Of a stretch of DNA of 64,000 nucleotides, positions 24,292 through 33,449 are shown piece by piece (position 1 is the stretch's first letter; each line of letters opens with the position of its first letter). The stretch spans positions 1 to 64,000 of the forward strand of contig CAXTPG010000005.1 of NCBI GenBank assembly GCA_964246015.1, read 5' to 3'. Both the position numbers and the translations under genes were made by a program. Origin of the DNA: JBBROS01 sp964246015 (GTDB lineage: Bacteria; Pseudomonadota; Alphaproteobacteria; Acetobacterales; Acetobacteraceae). A model generated the notes under the pieces. It saw nothing but the letters and a program-made list of their open reading frames with translations, had not been told where the DNA came from and did no database searches.

Positions 24292-24941
24292 GCGGCGCCG
24301 AGCCCAACCTGCTGGGCCTCCTCGCGGTCACCACCGCGCTCGGCATGCTGGCGCTCGCCGTCGTCACGATGACGTCCTTCGCCAAGATCTCGATCGTGCT
24401 GTTCCTGCTCCGCAACGCCCTCGGCGTGCAGCAGGCCCCGCCCAACATCGTCCTCTACGGCATCGCCCTCGTGCTCACCGGCTTCATCAGCCTGCCCCTC
24501 GCCCGCAGCGTCTCCGCCGCCGTGACCGAACGCCCGTCCGAATACCGCCAGGTCCAGGACTGGTTCGACGCCGCCGAGCGCGGGGTCCAGCCGCTCAAGG
24601 CCAACCTCGCCCGCTTCACCGCCCGCCAGGAGCGCGAGTTCTTCCTCAGCGCCGCCAAACGCCTCTGGCCCGAGGACCAGCGCGACATCGCCACCGCCGA
24701 CGACCTCGCCATCCTCGTCCCGTCCTTCATGACCGCCGAGCTGCGCCGGGGGTTCGAGATCGGGTTCCTCCTCTATCTCCCCTTCGTCACCATCGACCTG
24801 GTCATCACCACCATCCTCATGGCCATGGGCATGTCCCAGGTCCAGCCCAACACCATCGCCGTCCCGCTCAAGCTGTTCCTGTTCGTGACGGTCGAGGGGT
24901 GGACGCGCATGCTACACGGCCTGGTCGTCAGCTATGTCTGA
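24288..24941 (+). CDS. sctR: SctR export-apparatus membrane protein
   Basis: A 217-residue FliP/YscR family protein from the GTG overlapping the sctQ stop. The signature segments are present: LAVVTMTSFAKISIVLFLLR near the N-terminus and, after a soluble loop, ILVPSFMTAELRRGFEIGFL, then LYLPFVTIDLVITTILMAMG with MSQVQPNTIAVPLKLFLFV. SctR forms the pentameric core of the export pore with SctS and SctT. Length is normal. Six bases separate it from sctS. Confidence 0.97.
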   Translation: MSGAEPNLLGLLAVTTALGMLALAVVTMTSFAKISIVLFLLRNALGVQQAPPNIVLYGIALVLTGFISLPLARSVSAAVTERPSEYRQVQDWFDAAERGVQPLKANLARFTARQEREFFLSAAKRLWPEDQRDIATADDLAILVPSFMTAELRRGFEIGFLLYLPFVTIDLVITTILMAMGMSQVQPNTIAVPLKLFLFVTVEGWTRMLHGLVVSYV

Positions 24942-24947
24942 GCCGCC

Positions 24948-25217
24948 ATGACCCAGGCGGCCCTGCTCGAACACCTGAACGCCGCTCTCCTGCTGTTCCT
25001 GCTGCTCGTGGGGCCGCCCCTGCTCGCCGCCCTCGTCGTCGGCCTCGTCGTCGGCATCCTCCAGGCCGCGACCCAAATCCAGGACCAGTCCCTGCCGCTC
25101 ATCTTCAAGCTCATGACCGTGCTCGCCGTCCTCGCCGGCAGCGCCTCGGTGCTGTTCCCCCCCCTCGTCGCGCAGACGGTCCACGTCCTCGACAGCTTCG
25201 CCTCCCTCACCCGATAG
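24948..25217 (+). CDS. sctS: SctS export-apparatus membrane protein
   Basis: An 89-residue FliQ/YscS family protein with two membrane helices (LLLFLLLVGPPLLAALVVGL and IFKLMTVLAVLAGSASVLFP) and the conserved turn GILQAATQIQDQSLPLIFK between them. It wraps around the SctR-SctT pore. Length and position between sctR and sctT are as expected. Confidence 0.96.
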   Translation: MTQAALLEHLNAALLLFLLLVGPPLLAALVVGLVVGILQAATQIQDQSLPLIFKLMTVLAVLAGSASVLFPPLVAQTVHVLDSFASLTR

Positions 25218-25222
25218 CGGCG

Positions 25223-26029
25223 ATGGCCACGATCGCGCTCGAGGACCTGCTCGCCCCCGCCGCCGCCATCGCCCTCGGCATGGCCCGGCCCATGGGCCTC
25301 GCCCTCGTCATCCCCGTCTTCACCCGCGCCGACGTCGGCACCCCCATCCGCGCCGGCTTCGCCCTGGCCCTCGCCTTGCCCCACCTCCAGCCGCTCACGG
25401 CCGCGCTGCAGGCCGCAAGCCCGGGCATGCTCCGCCTCGGCTTCCTCGGCGTGAAGGAGGTCCTGGCCGGCGTGCTCATCGGCCTCCTGTTCGGCCTCCC
25501 GCTCTGGGCGCTGCAGGCCGCCGGCGAACTGCTGGACACGCAGCGCAGCGCGCCCTCCAGCGGGGGCAACGACCCGGGCACGGGCGGCCAGATGTCCGCG
25601 ACGGCGGGCCTCATCGGCACCACGGCGACCACGTTGTTCGTCGCGGCCGGGGGCCTCGGCGTCGTCGCGTCGGCGCTCTATGCCAGCTTCGCCGTCTGGC
25701 CCGTCCTGCGCTTCGTCCCGGCCGTATCCCCGGGCGCACCCCTCGCCGCCCTCGCCCTCATCGACGGCTTCAGCCGCACCATGGTGCTCAGCGCCGCCCC
25801 CGTCATGCTCGCCATGCTCATGGCCGACGCCGTCGTCATCCTCGTCGGCAAGTCCGTCCCGAAGCTCGGCCTGTTCGACCTCGCGGCCACGCTGCGCAAC
25901 CTCGTCTTCGTCGGCGCCATGCTCGTCTACGGCGTCTTCCTCATGGACGGCATCGCCGGACAGCTCGCCCTCCTGCGCCGCACCCCGGCCATGCTCGGCG
26001 CCTTCCTGCCGGGGCCGGGCGCCCCATGA
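25223..26029 (+). CDS. sctT: SctT export-apparatus membrane protein
   Basis: A 268-residue FliR/YscT family protein. The start at 25223 is the first ATG after sctS and gives the normal N-terminus. Characteristic segments include RPMGLALVIPVFTRADVGTP, GFLGVKEVLAGVLIGLLFGL and LWALQAAGELLDTQRSAPSS, followed by three more membrane spans (VVILVGKSVPKLGLFDLAAT near the end). It completes the SctRST export pore. It overlaps sctU by four bases. Confidence 0.96.
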   Translation: MATIALEDLLAPAAAIALGMARPMGLALVIPVFTRADVGTPIRAGFALALALPHLQPLTAALQAASPGMLRLGFLGVKEVLAGVLIGLLFGLPLWALQAAGELLDTQRSAPSSGGNDPGTGGQMSATAGLIGTTATTLFVAAGGLGVVASALYASFAVWPVLRFVPAVSPGAPLAALALIDGFSRTMVLSAAPVMLAMLMADAVVILVGKSVPKLGLFDLAATLRNLVFVGAMLVYGVFLMDGIAGQLALLRRTPAMLGAFLPGPGAP

Positions 26030-27081
26030 GCGGCGACAGCAGCGAGGAGAAAACCCTCCCGCCCTCCGCCAAGAAGCTGCGGGACGCGCGGGAGAAAGGC
26101 CAGATCGCCAAGGCCCCCGACCTCATCACCGCCCTCGCGGGGGTCGCCGTCATCGCCTACCTCTACGGCTCCGCCGACTGGATCATGGAGCGTCTGCGCG
26201 CGACCATCACCGTCGCCGCCGACCGCGCCCCCCTGCCCTTCGACGAGGCCCTGCGCCAGATCGCCACGAACCTCGGCCACCTCGCGTTCCAGGTCCTCGC
26301 GCCCGTCCTGGCGCTCACGCTTCTCGCCGTCGTCGGCGGCAGCATGCTGGTCAACGGCGGGTTCATGCTCGTCCTGGAACCGCTGAAGCCCAAGCTGGAA
26401 ACCCTCAACCCCATCAAGGGCATCGGCAACCTCTTCGCGATGAAGGCCCTGGTCGAGCTGCTGAAGTCCATCGTCAAGGCGGTGCTGTTCGGGGCCGTCG
26501 CCGTCCGCCTGGCACTCACCTCCGCCGTCTCGCTCGTGCACCTGCCATCCTGCGGCACGCGCTGCACCGGCCCGGTCACGTCGGGGATGCTGCAACCCCT
26601 CATCGCCACCGCCTGCGCCGTCTACCTGGCCGCCGGCGTCGCCGACCTCCTCCTCCAGAAATGGCTGTTCAAGCGCGACATGAAGATGTCCGTCACCGAG
26701 CAGAAGCGCGAGCGCAAGGACCAGGACGGCGACCCCTTCGTCCGCCGCGCCCAACGCCAGCGCCGGCGGGAAGCCGCAACCAGCGTCCAGCTCGGCTTCG
26801 ACCGCGCCACCATCATCATCGGCGGCGACGACGCAGCCCTGGGCCTGCGCTACAAGAAGGGCGAGACCGACTTCCCCGTCGTCGTCTGCCGCGGCGTCCG
26901 CGACACCGCCCCCGCCGACCTCGTCCGCCAGGCCCGCGCCGCCGCCACCCCGCTCTTCTGGGACAACGCCCTCGCCATCGCCATGTGCGCCCGCCACAAG
27001 CCCGGCGACCGCATCCTCGCCGAATACTTCCCCCGCGTCGCCCAGGCCCTCTTCGCCTCTGGCGCCGTGCGCAACGTTTGA
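26026..27081 (+). CDS. sctU: SctU export switch protein lacking the NPTH cleavage motif
   Basis: A 351-residue FlhB/YscU family protein. The N-terminal membrane domain starts typically (EEKTLPPSAKKLRDAREKGQ) and has four spans; the linker keeps DMKMSVTEQKRERKDQDGDP. In the cytoplasmic domain, however, the autocleavage site N-P-T-H is replaced by G-G-D-D (residues 266-269, in ATIIIGGDDAALGLRYKKGE); flanking residues align without gaps. In known systems cleavage between Asn and Pro permits the switch from early to late substrates. The DNA (26821-26832) reads cleanly, so no frameshift explains it. Last gene of the core operon. Confidence 0.93.
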   Translation: MSGDSSEEKTLPPSAKKLRDAREKGQIAKAPDLITALAGVAVIAYLYGSADWIMERLRATITVAADRAPLPFDEALRQIATNLGHLAFQVLAPVLALTLLAVVGGSMLVNGGFMLVLEPLKPKLETLNPIKGIGNLFAMKALVELLKSIVKAVLFGAVAVRLALTSAVSLVHLPSCGTRCTGPVTSGMLQPLIATACAVYLAAGVADLLLQKWLFKRDMKMSVTEQKRERKDQDGDPFVRRAQRQRRREAATSVQLGFDRATIIIGGDDAALGLRYKKGETDFPVVVCRGVRDTAPADLVRQARAAATPLFWDNALAIAMCARHKPGDRILAEYFPRVAQALFASGAVRNV

Positions 27082-27129
27082 TCGGGACTGCCCATCGCGA
27101 TCAAAAACATGATCGAATCCTTACACGAC

Positions 27130-27145
27130 GTCAGCCTTTTGACAG
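27130..27145 (+). promoter_or_regulatory. tts-like box for the gene at 27206
   Basis: GTCAG-CCTTTT-GACAG with 11-bp spacing, beginning 76 bases before the ATG at 27206. The third element is CAC rather than CAG/TAG, the only one of ten to deviate this way. Confidence 0.7.
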
Positions 27146-27205
27146 CCCCACGGCGCACATTGCCCATCGACGGCGATCAGGCCGTCGCGAAGGCAGGAGA
27201 GAGCG

Positions 27206-28744
27206 ATGACGCCCGTCGGAAACACCCCCAACCGCATGCAGTTCACGGAAACGGCGGGCCTCGTCGAGGTCGGCCAGTTCGACGCCGCCATGCGCACCCA
27301 GGCCGACCTGTCCCGCCCCGCCTTGCCCGCGCAAAGCAGCGCGACCCGGCCGCTCCCGCCCGGCGAGCAGGCCCTGCGCCCGATCCGCATCGACGGCCGG
27401 ACCTTCGACGTCCCGGAGCGGAAGGTCGTGGACATGATCAATCCCAAGAACCCCGCGGATGTCACGCAACGGGTCGTCTATCGCGGCCAGTTCGACGCCC
27501 TGCCCAAGCCCCTCCAGGACCGCCTCCCCGGCCTCATGCTCGCCAACAACCCGGACCCCGAATACACCGCCGAGAACCTCGTCCCCGTCTTCCGCCAGCC
27601 CGGCAAGGAGATCTTCGCGATCACCGAACTGCAGAAGGACGGCACCGAATCCCTCCTCGGCATGGGCGCCGCCGCCCGCGGCCACGGCATCGAGTCCGAC
27701 GGCTCCATCCAGAACATCCTCTACGAGCAGCACCTCGTCTCCGCCGGCAAGGGCGCCGGGGTCCAGGTCAAGGAGGAACGGATGGCCTTCGCCAACGACG
27801 TCGGCTCCCACCTCTTCTTCATGAGCGCCTTCCCCCTCAACGAGCAGCCCGGCGCCGCACAGTCCCGCCAGAAGGGCCAGCTCGACTGGTCGATGCCGAC
27901 CCATATCGAGGATCCCATCCGCCGGTCCGCCCAGAACGAGACGCTCGCGACCGAAATCCGCGACGCATACGGCCTGCCGCCCGGAACCCCCCTCGACGTG
28001 ACGCCCCCCCCGGGCTCCGACCCCGCCCTCACGGCCGCCGTCAAGACCTTCGGGGAGTTCGTGAAGCCCATCGTCATCGGCAAGACCCCCTACGTCGATC
28101 CGCTCGGCCACGACAACGAGACCACCCGCCCCCTTCTCCACCCCGAACTCGCCGGCAAGACCTGGCAGGACCTGACGCCGGAGCAGAAATCCACCGTCAC
28201 CGCCGCCGCCAAGACCTACGGCCGCGAGGTCGGCCCGGAGGGCAACCTCGTCCCGAAGTTCCATGTCGACGGCACCCAGGTCTCCCAGACCCCGGCCCTG
28301 GGCTGGCTGCTGAACCTCGAGCGCAACCGCGACGGCACGCCGCGCACCGCCGACCACCCGGTCGGCACCGAGACCCAGATGGGCCGCATCATGCCCAACG
28401 GCCCCCACAAGGAGGTGGACGAGGCCGGGCTTCGTCAGGCGCTCGGCCTGGACAACCCGGAAGGCCGCAAGGTCGACCTCGGCCTCGCCCCGGGCGAAAC
28501 CGTCCGCATCCCCCGCCTGCCGGCCTATTACATCCCGAACCAGGGCAAGCCCGGCACCTCCGAACCCACCACCTCCTTCGCCTCGGCCCCCTTCGGCCGC
28601 AGCGGCGTACCCCCCACGGCGAACGGAAGCTGGGAGCCGAAACCCATCGCCCCGCGTCAGGCCGAAATCTACAGCCTCCCCGGCAGCCAACTGGCGAACC
28701 GCCGCGACGACACCCGCGCCGCTCCCCCCAGCGCGGCAGGGTAG
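27206..28744 (+). CDS. Unknown 512-residue protein, candidate effector
   Basis: The ATG follows GGAGAGAG. The protein matches no family I know. It has a polar N-terminus (MTPVGNTPNRMQFTETAG) and a globular composition with scattered motifs (VYRGQFDALPKPLQDRLPGL; MPTHIEDPIRRSAQNETLAT; VPKFHVDGTQVSQTPALGWL) and a Pro/Ser-rich C-terminus. There is no Sec signal and no membrane segment. The box at 27130 and the position directly after sctU make a secreted substrate likely. It is followed by the next gene after six bases. The N-terminal MQFTE slightly resembles the M-x-x-FTP start of the 36-39 kb paralogues, perhaps by chance. Confidence 0.6.
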   Translation: MTPVGNTPNRMQFTETAGLVEVGQFDAAMRTQADLSRPALPAQSSATRPLPPGEQALRPIRIDGRTFDVPERKVVDMINPKNPADVTQRVVYRGQFDALPKPLQDRLPGLMLANNPDPEYTAENLVPVFRQPGKEIFAITELQKDGTESLLGMGAAARGHGIESDGSIQNILYEQHLVSAGKGAGVQVKEERMAFANDVGSHLFFMSAFPLNEQPGAAQSRQKGQLDWSMPTHIEDPIRRSAQNETLATEIRDAYGLPPGTPLDVTPPPGSDPALTAAVKTFGEFVKPIVIGKTPYVDPLGHDNETTRPLLHPELAGKTWQDLTPEQKSTVTAAAKTYGREVGPEGNLVPKFHVDGTQVSQTPALGWLLNLERNRDGTPRTADHPVGTETQMGRIMPNGPHKEVDEAGLRQALGLDNPEGRKVDLGLAPGETVRIPRLPAYYIPNQGKPGTSEPTTSFASAPFGRSGVPPTANGSWEPKPIAPRQAEIYSLPGSQLANRRDDTRAAPPSAAG

Positions 28745-28750
28745 GCCGCC

Positions 28751-30961
28751 ATGAACCCGCTCCAGGCCCCGGGCGCCGGCGACCTTCCGCGCCTGCCGCC
28801 CGCCCGCACCGCGGACCTCGCCTTCGACACGGCGGTCCGCCGGCACGGCCGGGCGCCGGCCGACAGCGTCACCGCCGCGGTCCGGCCCGCCGGGGAGGGC
28901 CGGGTGGAAGTCACCCGCACCCATGCCGGCGCCTTCGCCGCCATGCCGGCCTGGGTGCAGGACGGGGCGGCCGGCCTGCTCCGCCTGCCCGTGGCCGAGT
29001 TGTCGGCGCCCGGCCGGACGGTGCTGGCGGCCACCCGGATGGGCGCGGACGGCAGCGAGGCCGTCACGAACGCCGGGCTGATCGCGCAGGCGGACGGCAC
29101 GCGGCACGGCGGCGCCGCGCACCCCGTCACGGCCCTGCTGGCCTGGGGCGGCACTGAGCCGGAAACGATCCTGCGATCGGCGAAAGACACCGCCGCCGCC
29201 CGCGGGACCCACCTGGTCATCCAGACCGGTTCCGCAGCCGCCGCGGCCAAGCTGCTGCCCCACGGGATCGACTGGGTCAGCTCCGACGCGCTGGGCGGCC
29301 ATGACGAGGTCGAGATGCTGGCCCGCCTCGGCCTCGACCGCGCCGCCTTCGAGGCCCTCCCGCAGGACCGGCGGCAGCAGTGGCGGGACGTCGCCGCGGC
29401 TTTCGCGGGCGGACGCCCCGTGCTGATGGGCGCTGCAACCCCGGGCGGCCCAAAGCTCGCCGACGGCCTCGCCGAACACCCCCACACCCTCTATCTCTCG
29501 GGCGCGCCGACGCAATCGATCGGGACCGTCCAGGGCGCACGGCCGATCGACGACCCCGCCGCCACCCTCCTGCAACCGGCGCCGCGCGATCCCGCGCCCT
29601 ACCGTTTCCGCGCCAGCGACGCAGGCCTCGCCGCCCTCGACCCGGCGCAGCGCAGCCCCGGCCAGCGCCTGGCCGCCGCCAGGCAGGCCATCGACCGCGG
29701 ATTCGAAACCGCGGGCGCCAAGGTCGACGCCGCGAAGCAGGCCGTCGTCGAGGCGGCGACCGACACGCTCTGGACCCCCCTGGCCCGCTCCGCCCCCGGC
29801 AAGGCCACGCTCGCCCGCATGGCGTCGGGCGAGATCGACCGGATCGGCACCTCGCCCAACAGCTACGCGACGCAAGCCACGCCCCAGGCCACGCGCTATC
29901 GCGCCGTGCCCGGGGAAAACCCCCGCAACGGCGCCGCCCCGCTCTACCCCGGCACCGGATCCACCAGCCCCCTGAGCCCCGGCACCCTGCGCATGGAGAC
30001 CACCCTGAAAATGGACGGCGCCCTCACGTTCAAGCACGGGCCGCCCGCGGGCATCCCGATGTCCTACTGGGCCGGAAGCCCCGGCATGGCCTTCGGCCGG
30101 CCGCTGGACCAGAACTACGCCCTTCGGAAAGAACTCGTCGCGCCGATGGTCGGCGCGCTGAAGGTCGTACAGGGCACCATGACCGCCGGCGCCGCGCTGG
30201 CCACCACGACGCTGCTCATCGGCACCGCGACCGGCAGCCTCCAGGCCGGCCACATCGTCACGGGCGACAAGGGCCTCACCCCGGCCCAGGACCAGGTCGA
30301 TCGCATCACCAACTTCCCCAAGGGAGTCGACGAATACTACGTCCGCGCCAAGGTCCCGTTCACGCCGGAGGCCTGGAAGATGGAGGCCGGCGCCGTCCTC
30401 GGCATCCGCTTGAAGCCGTTCGAGTTCAACGCCGCCTACGTCCCCGGGCAGCGCGGGGTCGCCCCCTGGGCCAACATCACCGACGGCCGACCGACCGCCG
30501 TCTTCCAATACACCGCCGGCGTCGCCCTGGCCTTCGGCGAACTCTACGTCGGCAACAAGAACTACTATGTCGATCACGCCTTGATCGTGAACATCCCGCG
30601 CATCACCAAACCGATCATCACCGCCAACGCCCTTCCCACGGCCGACCGGCGCAGCCCGCTGGACGTGATGGTCGGCCTGCAGGTCTCCCCGCTCAGCCTG
30701 GTGGCCGCGCGCGGCGTAAGCGTCGGCAAGTCCCGCTACGTCGAGGGCGCGCTGCTCAGCACCGTCGTCGTCCGGCCCGAGCTGGGCACGAAGGGCGCCG
30801 GGCTCGCGACGAAGGTCGGTCCGCCGGACGTCCTGCGGTTCGCCACCGTGTCGATCAACCCCTCCTACTCGCCCGAAGACCCGGTGGCGCAGTCGGCATC
30901 CCACACGCTCGACGGGTTGAAGCGAATGCTGCCAGGCAACAAGCCGTCACCCGGCAAGTGA
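28751..30961 (+). CDS. Large candidate effector sharing a C-terminal domain with the 47140 protein
   Basis: A 736-residue protein, second gene of the operon under the box at 27130. The N-terminal half (1-300) is unrecognised and includes an Ala/Arg-rich region. From about residue 365 to 725 it aligns with most of the protein at 47140-48711: shared landmarks are SPGT...IP...WAG, KVPFTPEAW, GQRGVAPW, NIPRITKPI, PTADRRSPLDV-G-Q and INPSYSPEDP. A helical hydrophobic stretch (GALKVVQGTMTAGAALATTT) precedes this domain. The shared domain has no name that I know. It is probably a secreted protein of the T3SS regulon; enzymatic activity cannot be read from the sequence. Confidence 0.6.
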   Translation: MNPLQAPGAGDLPRLPPARTADLAFDTAVRRHGRAPADSVTAAVRPAGEGRVEVTRTHAGAFAAMPAWVQDGAAGLLRLPVAELSAPGRTVLAATRMGADGSEAVTNAGLIAQADGTRHGGAAHPVTALLAWGGTEPETILRSAKDTAAARGTHLVIQTGSAAAAAKLLPHGIDWVSSDALGGHDEVEMLARLGLDRAAFEALPQDRRQQWRDVAAAFAGGRPVLMGAATPGGPKLADGLAEHPHTLYLSGAPTQSIGTVQGARPIDDPAATLLQPAPRDPAPYRFRASDAGLAALDPAQRSPGQRLAAARQAIDRGFETAGAKVDAAKQAVVEAATDTLWTPLARSAPGKATLARMASGEIDRIGTSPNSYATQATPQATRYRAVPGENPRNGAAPLYPGTGSTSPLSPGTLRMETTLKMDGALTFKHGPPAGIPMSYWAGSPGMAFGRPLDQNYALRKELVAPMVGALKVVQGTMTAGAALATTTLLIGTATGSLQAGHIVTGDKGLTPAQDQVDRITNFPKGVDEYYVRAKVPFTPEAWKMEAGAVLGIRLKPFEFNAAYVPGQRGVAPWANITDGRPTAVFQYTAGVALAFGELYVGNKNYYVDHALIVNIPRITKPIITANALPTADRRSPLDVMVGLQVSPLSLVAARGVSVGKSRYVEGALLSTVVVRPELGTKGAGLATKVGPPDVLRFATVSINPSYSPEDPVAQSASHTLDGLKRMLPGNKPSPGK

Positions 30962-31035
30962 CCCGGAGCATGTCCGGCCCTCCCGACAGGCACCCGGATA
31001 TTCTCCGGCAACAACGGGGCTGAACCGCAGAGTAA

Positions 31036-31054
31036 TGGAATCGTCACTATTCCA
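31036..31054. promoter_or_regulatory. Inverted repeat before the amino-acid ABC operon
   Basis: TGGAAT-N7-ATTCCA, a perfect 6-base inverted repeat in an AT-richer stretch (30962-31182) upstream of the transporter genes. It has no T-run, so an operator is more likely than a terminator. Confidence 0.4.
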
Positions 31055-31182
31055 GCTGTTTCACGTTGCATTGTTGCGCACCGGGCCGCCATAAGGATGC
31101 GATCTTACGTGGGACCCGGTTGCAAACCCCAAAGGGGCTCACGCCGCCTGTCCCGCCCCGCCACGGCCCGAAGGAAACCGCA

Positions 31183-31959
31183 ATGCGCCTGTCCCGCATC
31201 ACCGCCCTCGTCGCACTCGCTGCAACCCTGGCCCATGGCGCCGCCGCAAAGGAGTGGACGACCGTCCGCATCGGCACCGACGCCACCTTCGCGCCCTTCG
31301 AGAGCGTCACCCCCACAGGCGAGATCGTCGGCTTCGAGATCGACTACGCCAAGGCCCTCTGCGCCAAGGTCAAGGTCACCTGCAGCTTCCAGAACCAGGA
31401 CTGGGACGGCATCATCCCCGCCCTGCTGGGCAACAAGTTCGACGTCATCTTCTCCAGCATGAACATCACCCCGGCCCGCGCCCGCCGGGTCATCTTCTCC
31501 GACTGGTACTACGCCCTCTCCCCCGTCTTCGCGACCAACACCCCGAACAAGGGCGACGACATCTCCCCCGCCGCCCTCAAGGGCAAGGCCATCGGCACGC
31601 AGTCCAGCACCGTCCACGCCAACTACCTGGAGAAGCTTTATCCGCAGAGCACCATCAAGCTGTATCCCACCCAGGACGAAGCCAACCTCGATCTTGCCAG
31701 CGGACGCATCGACTACGTCGTCGGCGACCAGCTCGTCACCTCCACCTTCATCGAGAAGCGTGGCAACGGCTGTTGCCGCATCGTCACCAAGGTCGCCCGC
31801 GTTCCCGACATCCACGGTCCCGGCGTCGGCGCCGCCTTCCGCCCGCAGGACACCGACCTGCGAGACCTCTTCAACAAGGCCATCGCCGAGGCCGACGCCG
31901 ACGGCACCTTCGACGCCCTCCAGAAGCGCTACTTCCAGGAAAACATCCGCGGCAAATAG
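31183..31959 (+). CDS. Polar amino-acid ABC transporter, substrate-binding protein
   Basis: A 258-residue periplasmic binding protein of the HisJ/ArgT type. Signal peptide 1-22 (ITALVALAATLAHGAAA); then RIGTDATFAPFESVTPTGEI, GFEIDYAKALCAKVKVTCSF and QNQDWDGIIPALLGNKFDVI, the classical start of lysine/arginine/ornithine or histidine binders. The hinge segment KGKAIGTQSSTVHANYLEKL is present. The start at 31183 is chosen because it begins the signal peptide; the frame is open earlier without function. Likely ligand is a cationic amino acid or a derivative such as an opine. It forms an operon with two permease genes. Confidence 0.93.
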   Translation: MRLSRITALVALAATLAHGAAAKEWTTVRIGTDATFAPFESVTPTGEIVGFEIDYAKALCAKVKVTCSFQNQDWDGIIPALLGNKFDVIFSSMNITPARARRVIFSDWYYALSPVFATNTPNKGDDISPAALKGKAIGTQSSTVHANYLEKLYPQSTIKLYPTQDEANLDLASGRIDYVVGDQLVTSTFIEKRGNGCCRIVTKVARVPDIHGPGVGAAFRPQDTDLRDLFNKAIAEADADGTFDALQKRYFQENIRGK

Positions 31960-31983
31960 GCGGCAGCGGCGCGGCCTGCGCCC

Positions 31984-32679
31984 ATGACTGCATTCGACCT
32001 GCTGTTCGGGCCCGAGGGATGGGGCGGCCTGCTGCTGAAAGGCGCAGCCGTCACCATCGCCCTCGCCGCCGCCACCATCCCCATCGGCTTCGGGGGCGGC
32101 CTTGCCCTGGCGGTGCTCAAGCTCTCCCGCCACCGCCTCGTCCGCGCCCTCTCCGAGGCCTATGGAACCTTCTTCCGCGGCATCCCCGATCTGCTCGCCC
32201 TCTTCCTCGTCTATTTCGGCCTGCAGATCCTGCTCGACCGCATCGGCCAGGCCGCCGGCTTCCAGCTCGAACTCAACGCCTTCGTCGCCGGCGTCATCGC
32301 CCTCGGCGCCGTCGCCGCCGCCTACTCCGGCGAAGTCTGGGTCGCAGCCCTGGCCGCCGTCCCCCCGGGACAGAAGGAGGCCGCGATCTCCCTCGGCCTC
32401 GACCGCACCCGCACCTTCGCCCTCGTCCTCTTCCCCCAGCTCATCCGCGTCGCCCTCCCCGGTCTCGGCAACGTCTGGCTCATCATGCTGAAGGACACGT
32501 CGCTGATCTCCACCCTCGCCGTCATGGACCTGATGCGCGCCGCCTCCGAAGCGACGCGGGCCACCCGCAACCCGCTCCTGTTCTACGCCGCCGCCGCCGG
32601 GGTCTACCTCGTGTTCAGCATCCTCTCCGGCCTTGGCCAGGCGCGCCTGGAACGGCGCTACAACCGGGGTTGGGCGTGA
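31984..32679 (+). CDS. Polar amino-acid ABC transporter permease (HisQ-like)
   Basis: A 231-residue inner-membrane permease with the HisQ/ArtQ pattern: TLALAAATIPIGFGGGLALA-type first helix, FFRGIPDLLALFLVYFGLQI, and the EAA loop YSGEVWVAALAAVPPGQKEAAISLG, here in shortened form AALAAVPPGQKEAAISLGLD. It starts 24 bases after the binding-protein gene and overlaps the second permease (GTGA). It pairs with the next gene to form the membrane pore. Confidence 0.93.
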   Translation: MTAFDLLFGPEGWGGLLLKGAAVTIALAAATIPIGFGGGLALAVLKLSRHRLVRALSEAYGTFFRGIPDLLALFLVYFGLQILLDRIGQAAGFQLELNAFVAGVIALGAVAAAYSGEVWVAALAAVPPGQKEAAISLGLDRTRTFALVLFPQLIRVALPGLGNVWLIMLKDTSLISTLAVMDLMRAASEATRATRNPLLFYAAAAGVYLVFSILSGLGQARLERRYNRGWA

Positions 32680-33446
32680 TCGACTGGCTCGCCGCAGAGT
32701 GGGCGGACAGCCTGCTCGCCGAACACGGATGGCGCCTCGTCGCCGGGCTGCGCATCACGCTCATCGTCGTCGCCGTCTCCTACACCCTCGGCTTCCTGCT
32801 CGCCTATCCGCTCTGCATGGCCCGGCGCTCCAGCAACCCGCTCATCGCCTGGCCCGCCCTCGCCTACGTCACCTTCTTCCGCGGCACCCCGCTCCTGTGC
32901 CAGCTCTACCTCGTCTACTATGGCGCCGGGGAAATCCGCCCCGAGCTGGACGCCATCGGCCTCTGGACCTTCTTCCGCGAGGCCTTCTTCTGCTGCATCT
33001 TCGCCTTCACCCTCAACACCGCCGCCTACCAGGCCGAGATCATGCGCGGCGCCCTCGCCTCCGTCCCCTCCGGACAGGTTCAGGCCGCAGCCGCCATCAG
33101 CCTCTCCCGCTGGCAGACCGCCCGCCACATCGTCTGGCCGCAGGCCTTCCTCGTCGCGCTCCGGCCCCTCGGGAACGAGCTGATCGCCCTCATGAAGGCC
33201 AGCGCCCTCGCCGCCATCGTCACCCTGCTCGACCTCATGGGACAAACCCGCTTCATCTTCGCCCAGGCCTTCGACTTCACCGTCTACCTCTATTGCGCCC
33301 TCATCTACCTGGTCCTCACGGAGACGATCCGCCGCGTCCTCCTCCGCCTCGAACGCGCCTACTCCCGCCACCTGGCGCCCGCGCCCGCCGCCCTCCCCGC
33401 AGCCAGCCCCGCGAAGCCCTCCGCAGCCAGCCTCCCCGCCCACTGA
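32676..33446 (+). CDS. Polar amino-acid ABC transporter permease (HisM-like)
   Basis: A 256-residue permease from the GTG overlapping the upstream stop. HisM hallmarks: LRITLIVVAVSYTLGFLLAY, YVTFFRGTPLLCQLYLVYYG and the EAA loop AEIMRGALASVPSGQVQAAA. The C-terminal tail is Pro/Ala-rich. The expected ATP-binding subunit (HisP-like) is absent: the next gene is convergent and unrelated. The transporter must borrow an ATPase from elsewhere, or the operon was truncated when the neighbouring T3SS genes arrived. Confidence 0.92.
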   Translation: MIDWLAAEWADSLLAEHGWRLVAGLRITLIVVAVSYTLGFLLAYPLCMARRSSNPLIAWPALAYVTFFRGTPLLCQLYLVYYGAGEIRPELDAIGLWTFFREAFFCCIFAFTLNTAAYQAEIMRGALASVPSGQVQAAAAISLSRWQTARHIVWPQAFLVALRPLGNELIALMKASALAAIVTLLDLMGQTRFIFAQAFDFTVYLYCALIYLVLTETIRRVLLRLERAYSRHLAPAPAALPAASPAKPSAASLPAH

Positions 33447-33449
33447 CCC

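Noticed and set aside
27131..30904. 1257-codon minus-strand frame
   Set aside because: Antisense shadow of the two box-controlled plus-strand genes; no ribosome site, no motifs, composition typical of a shadow frame.
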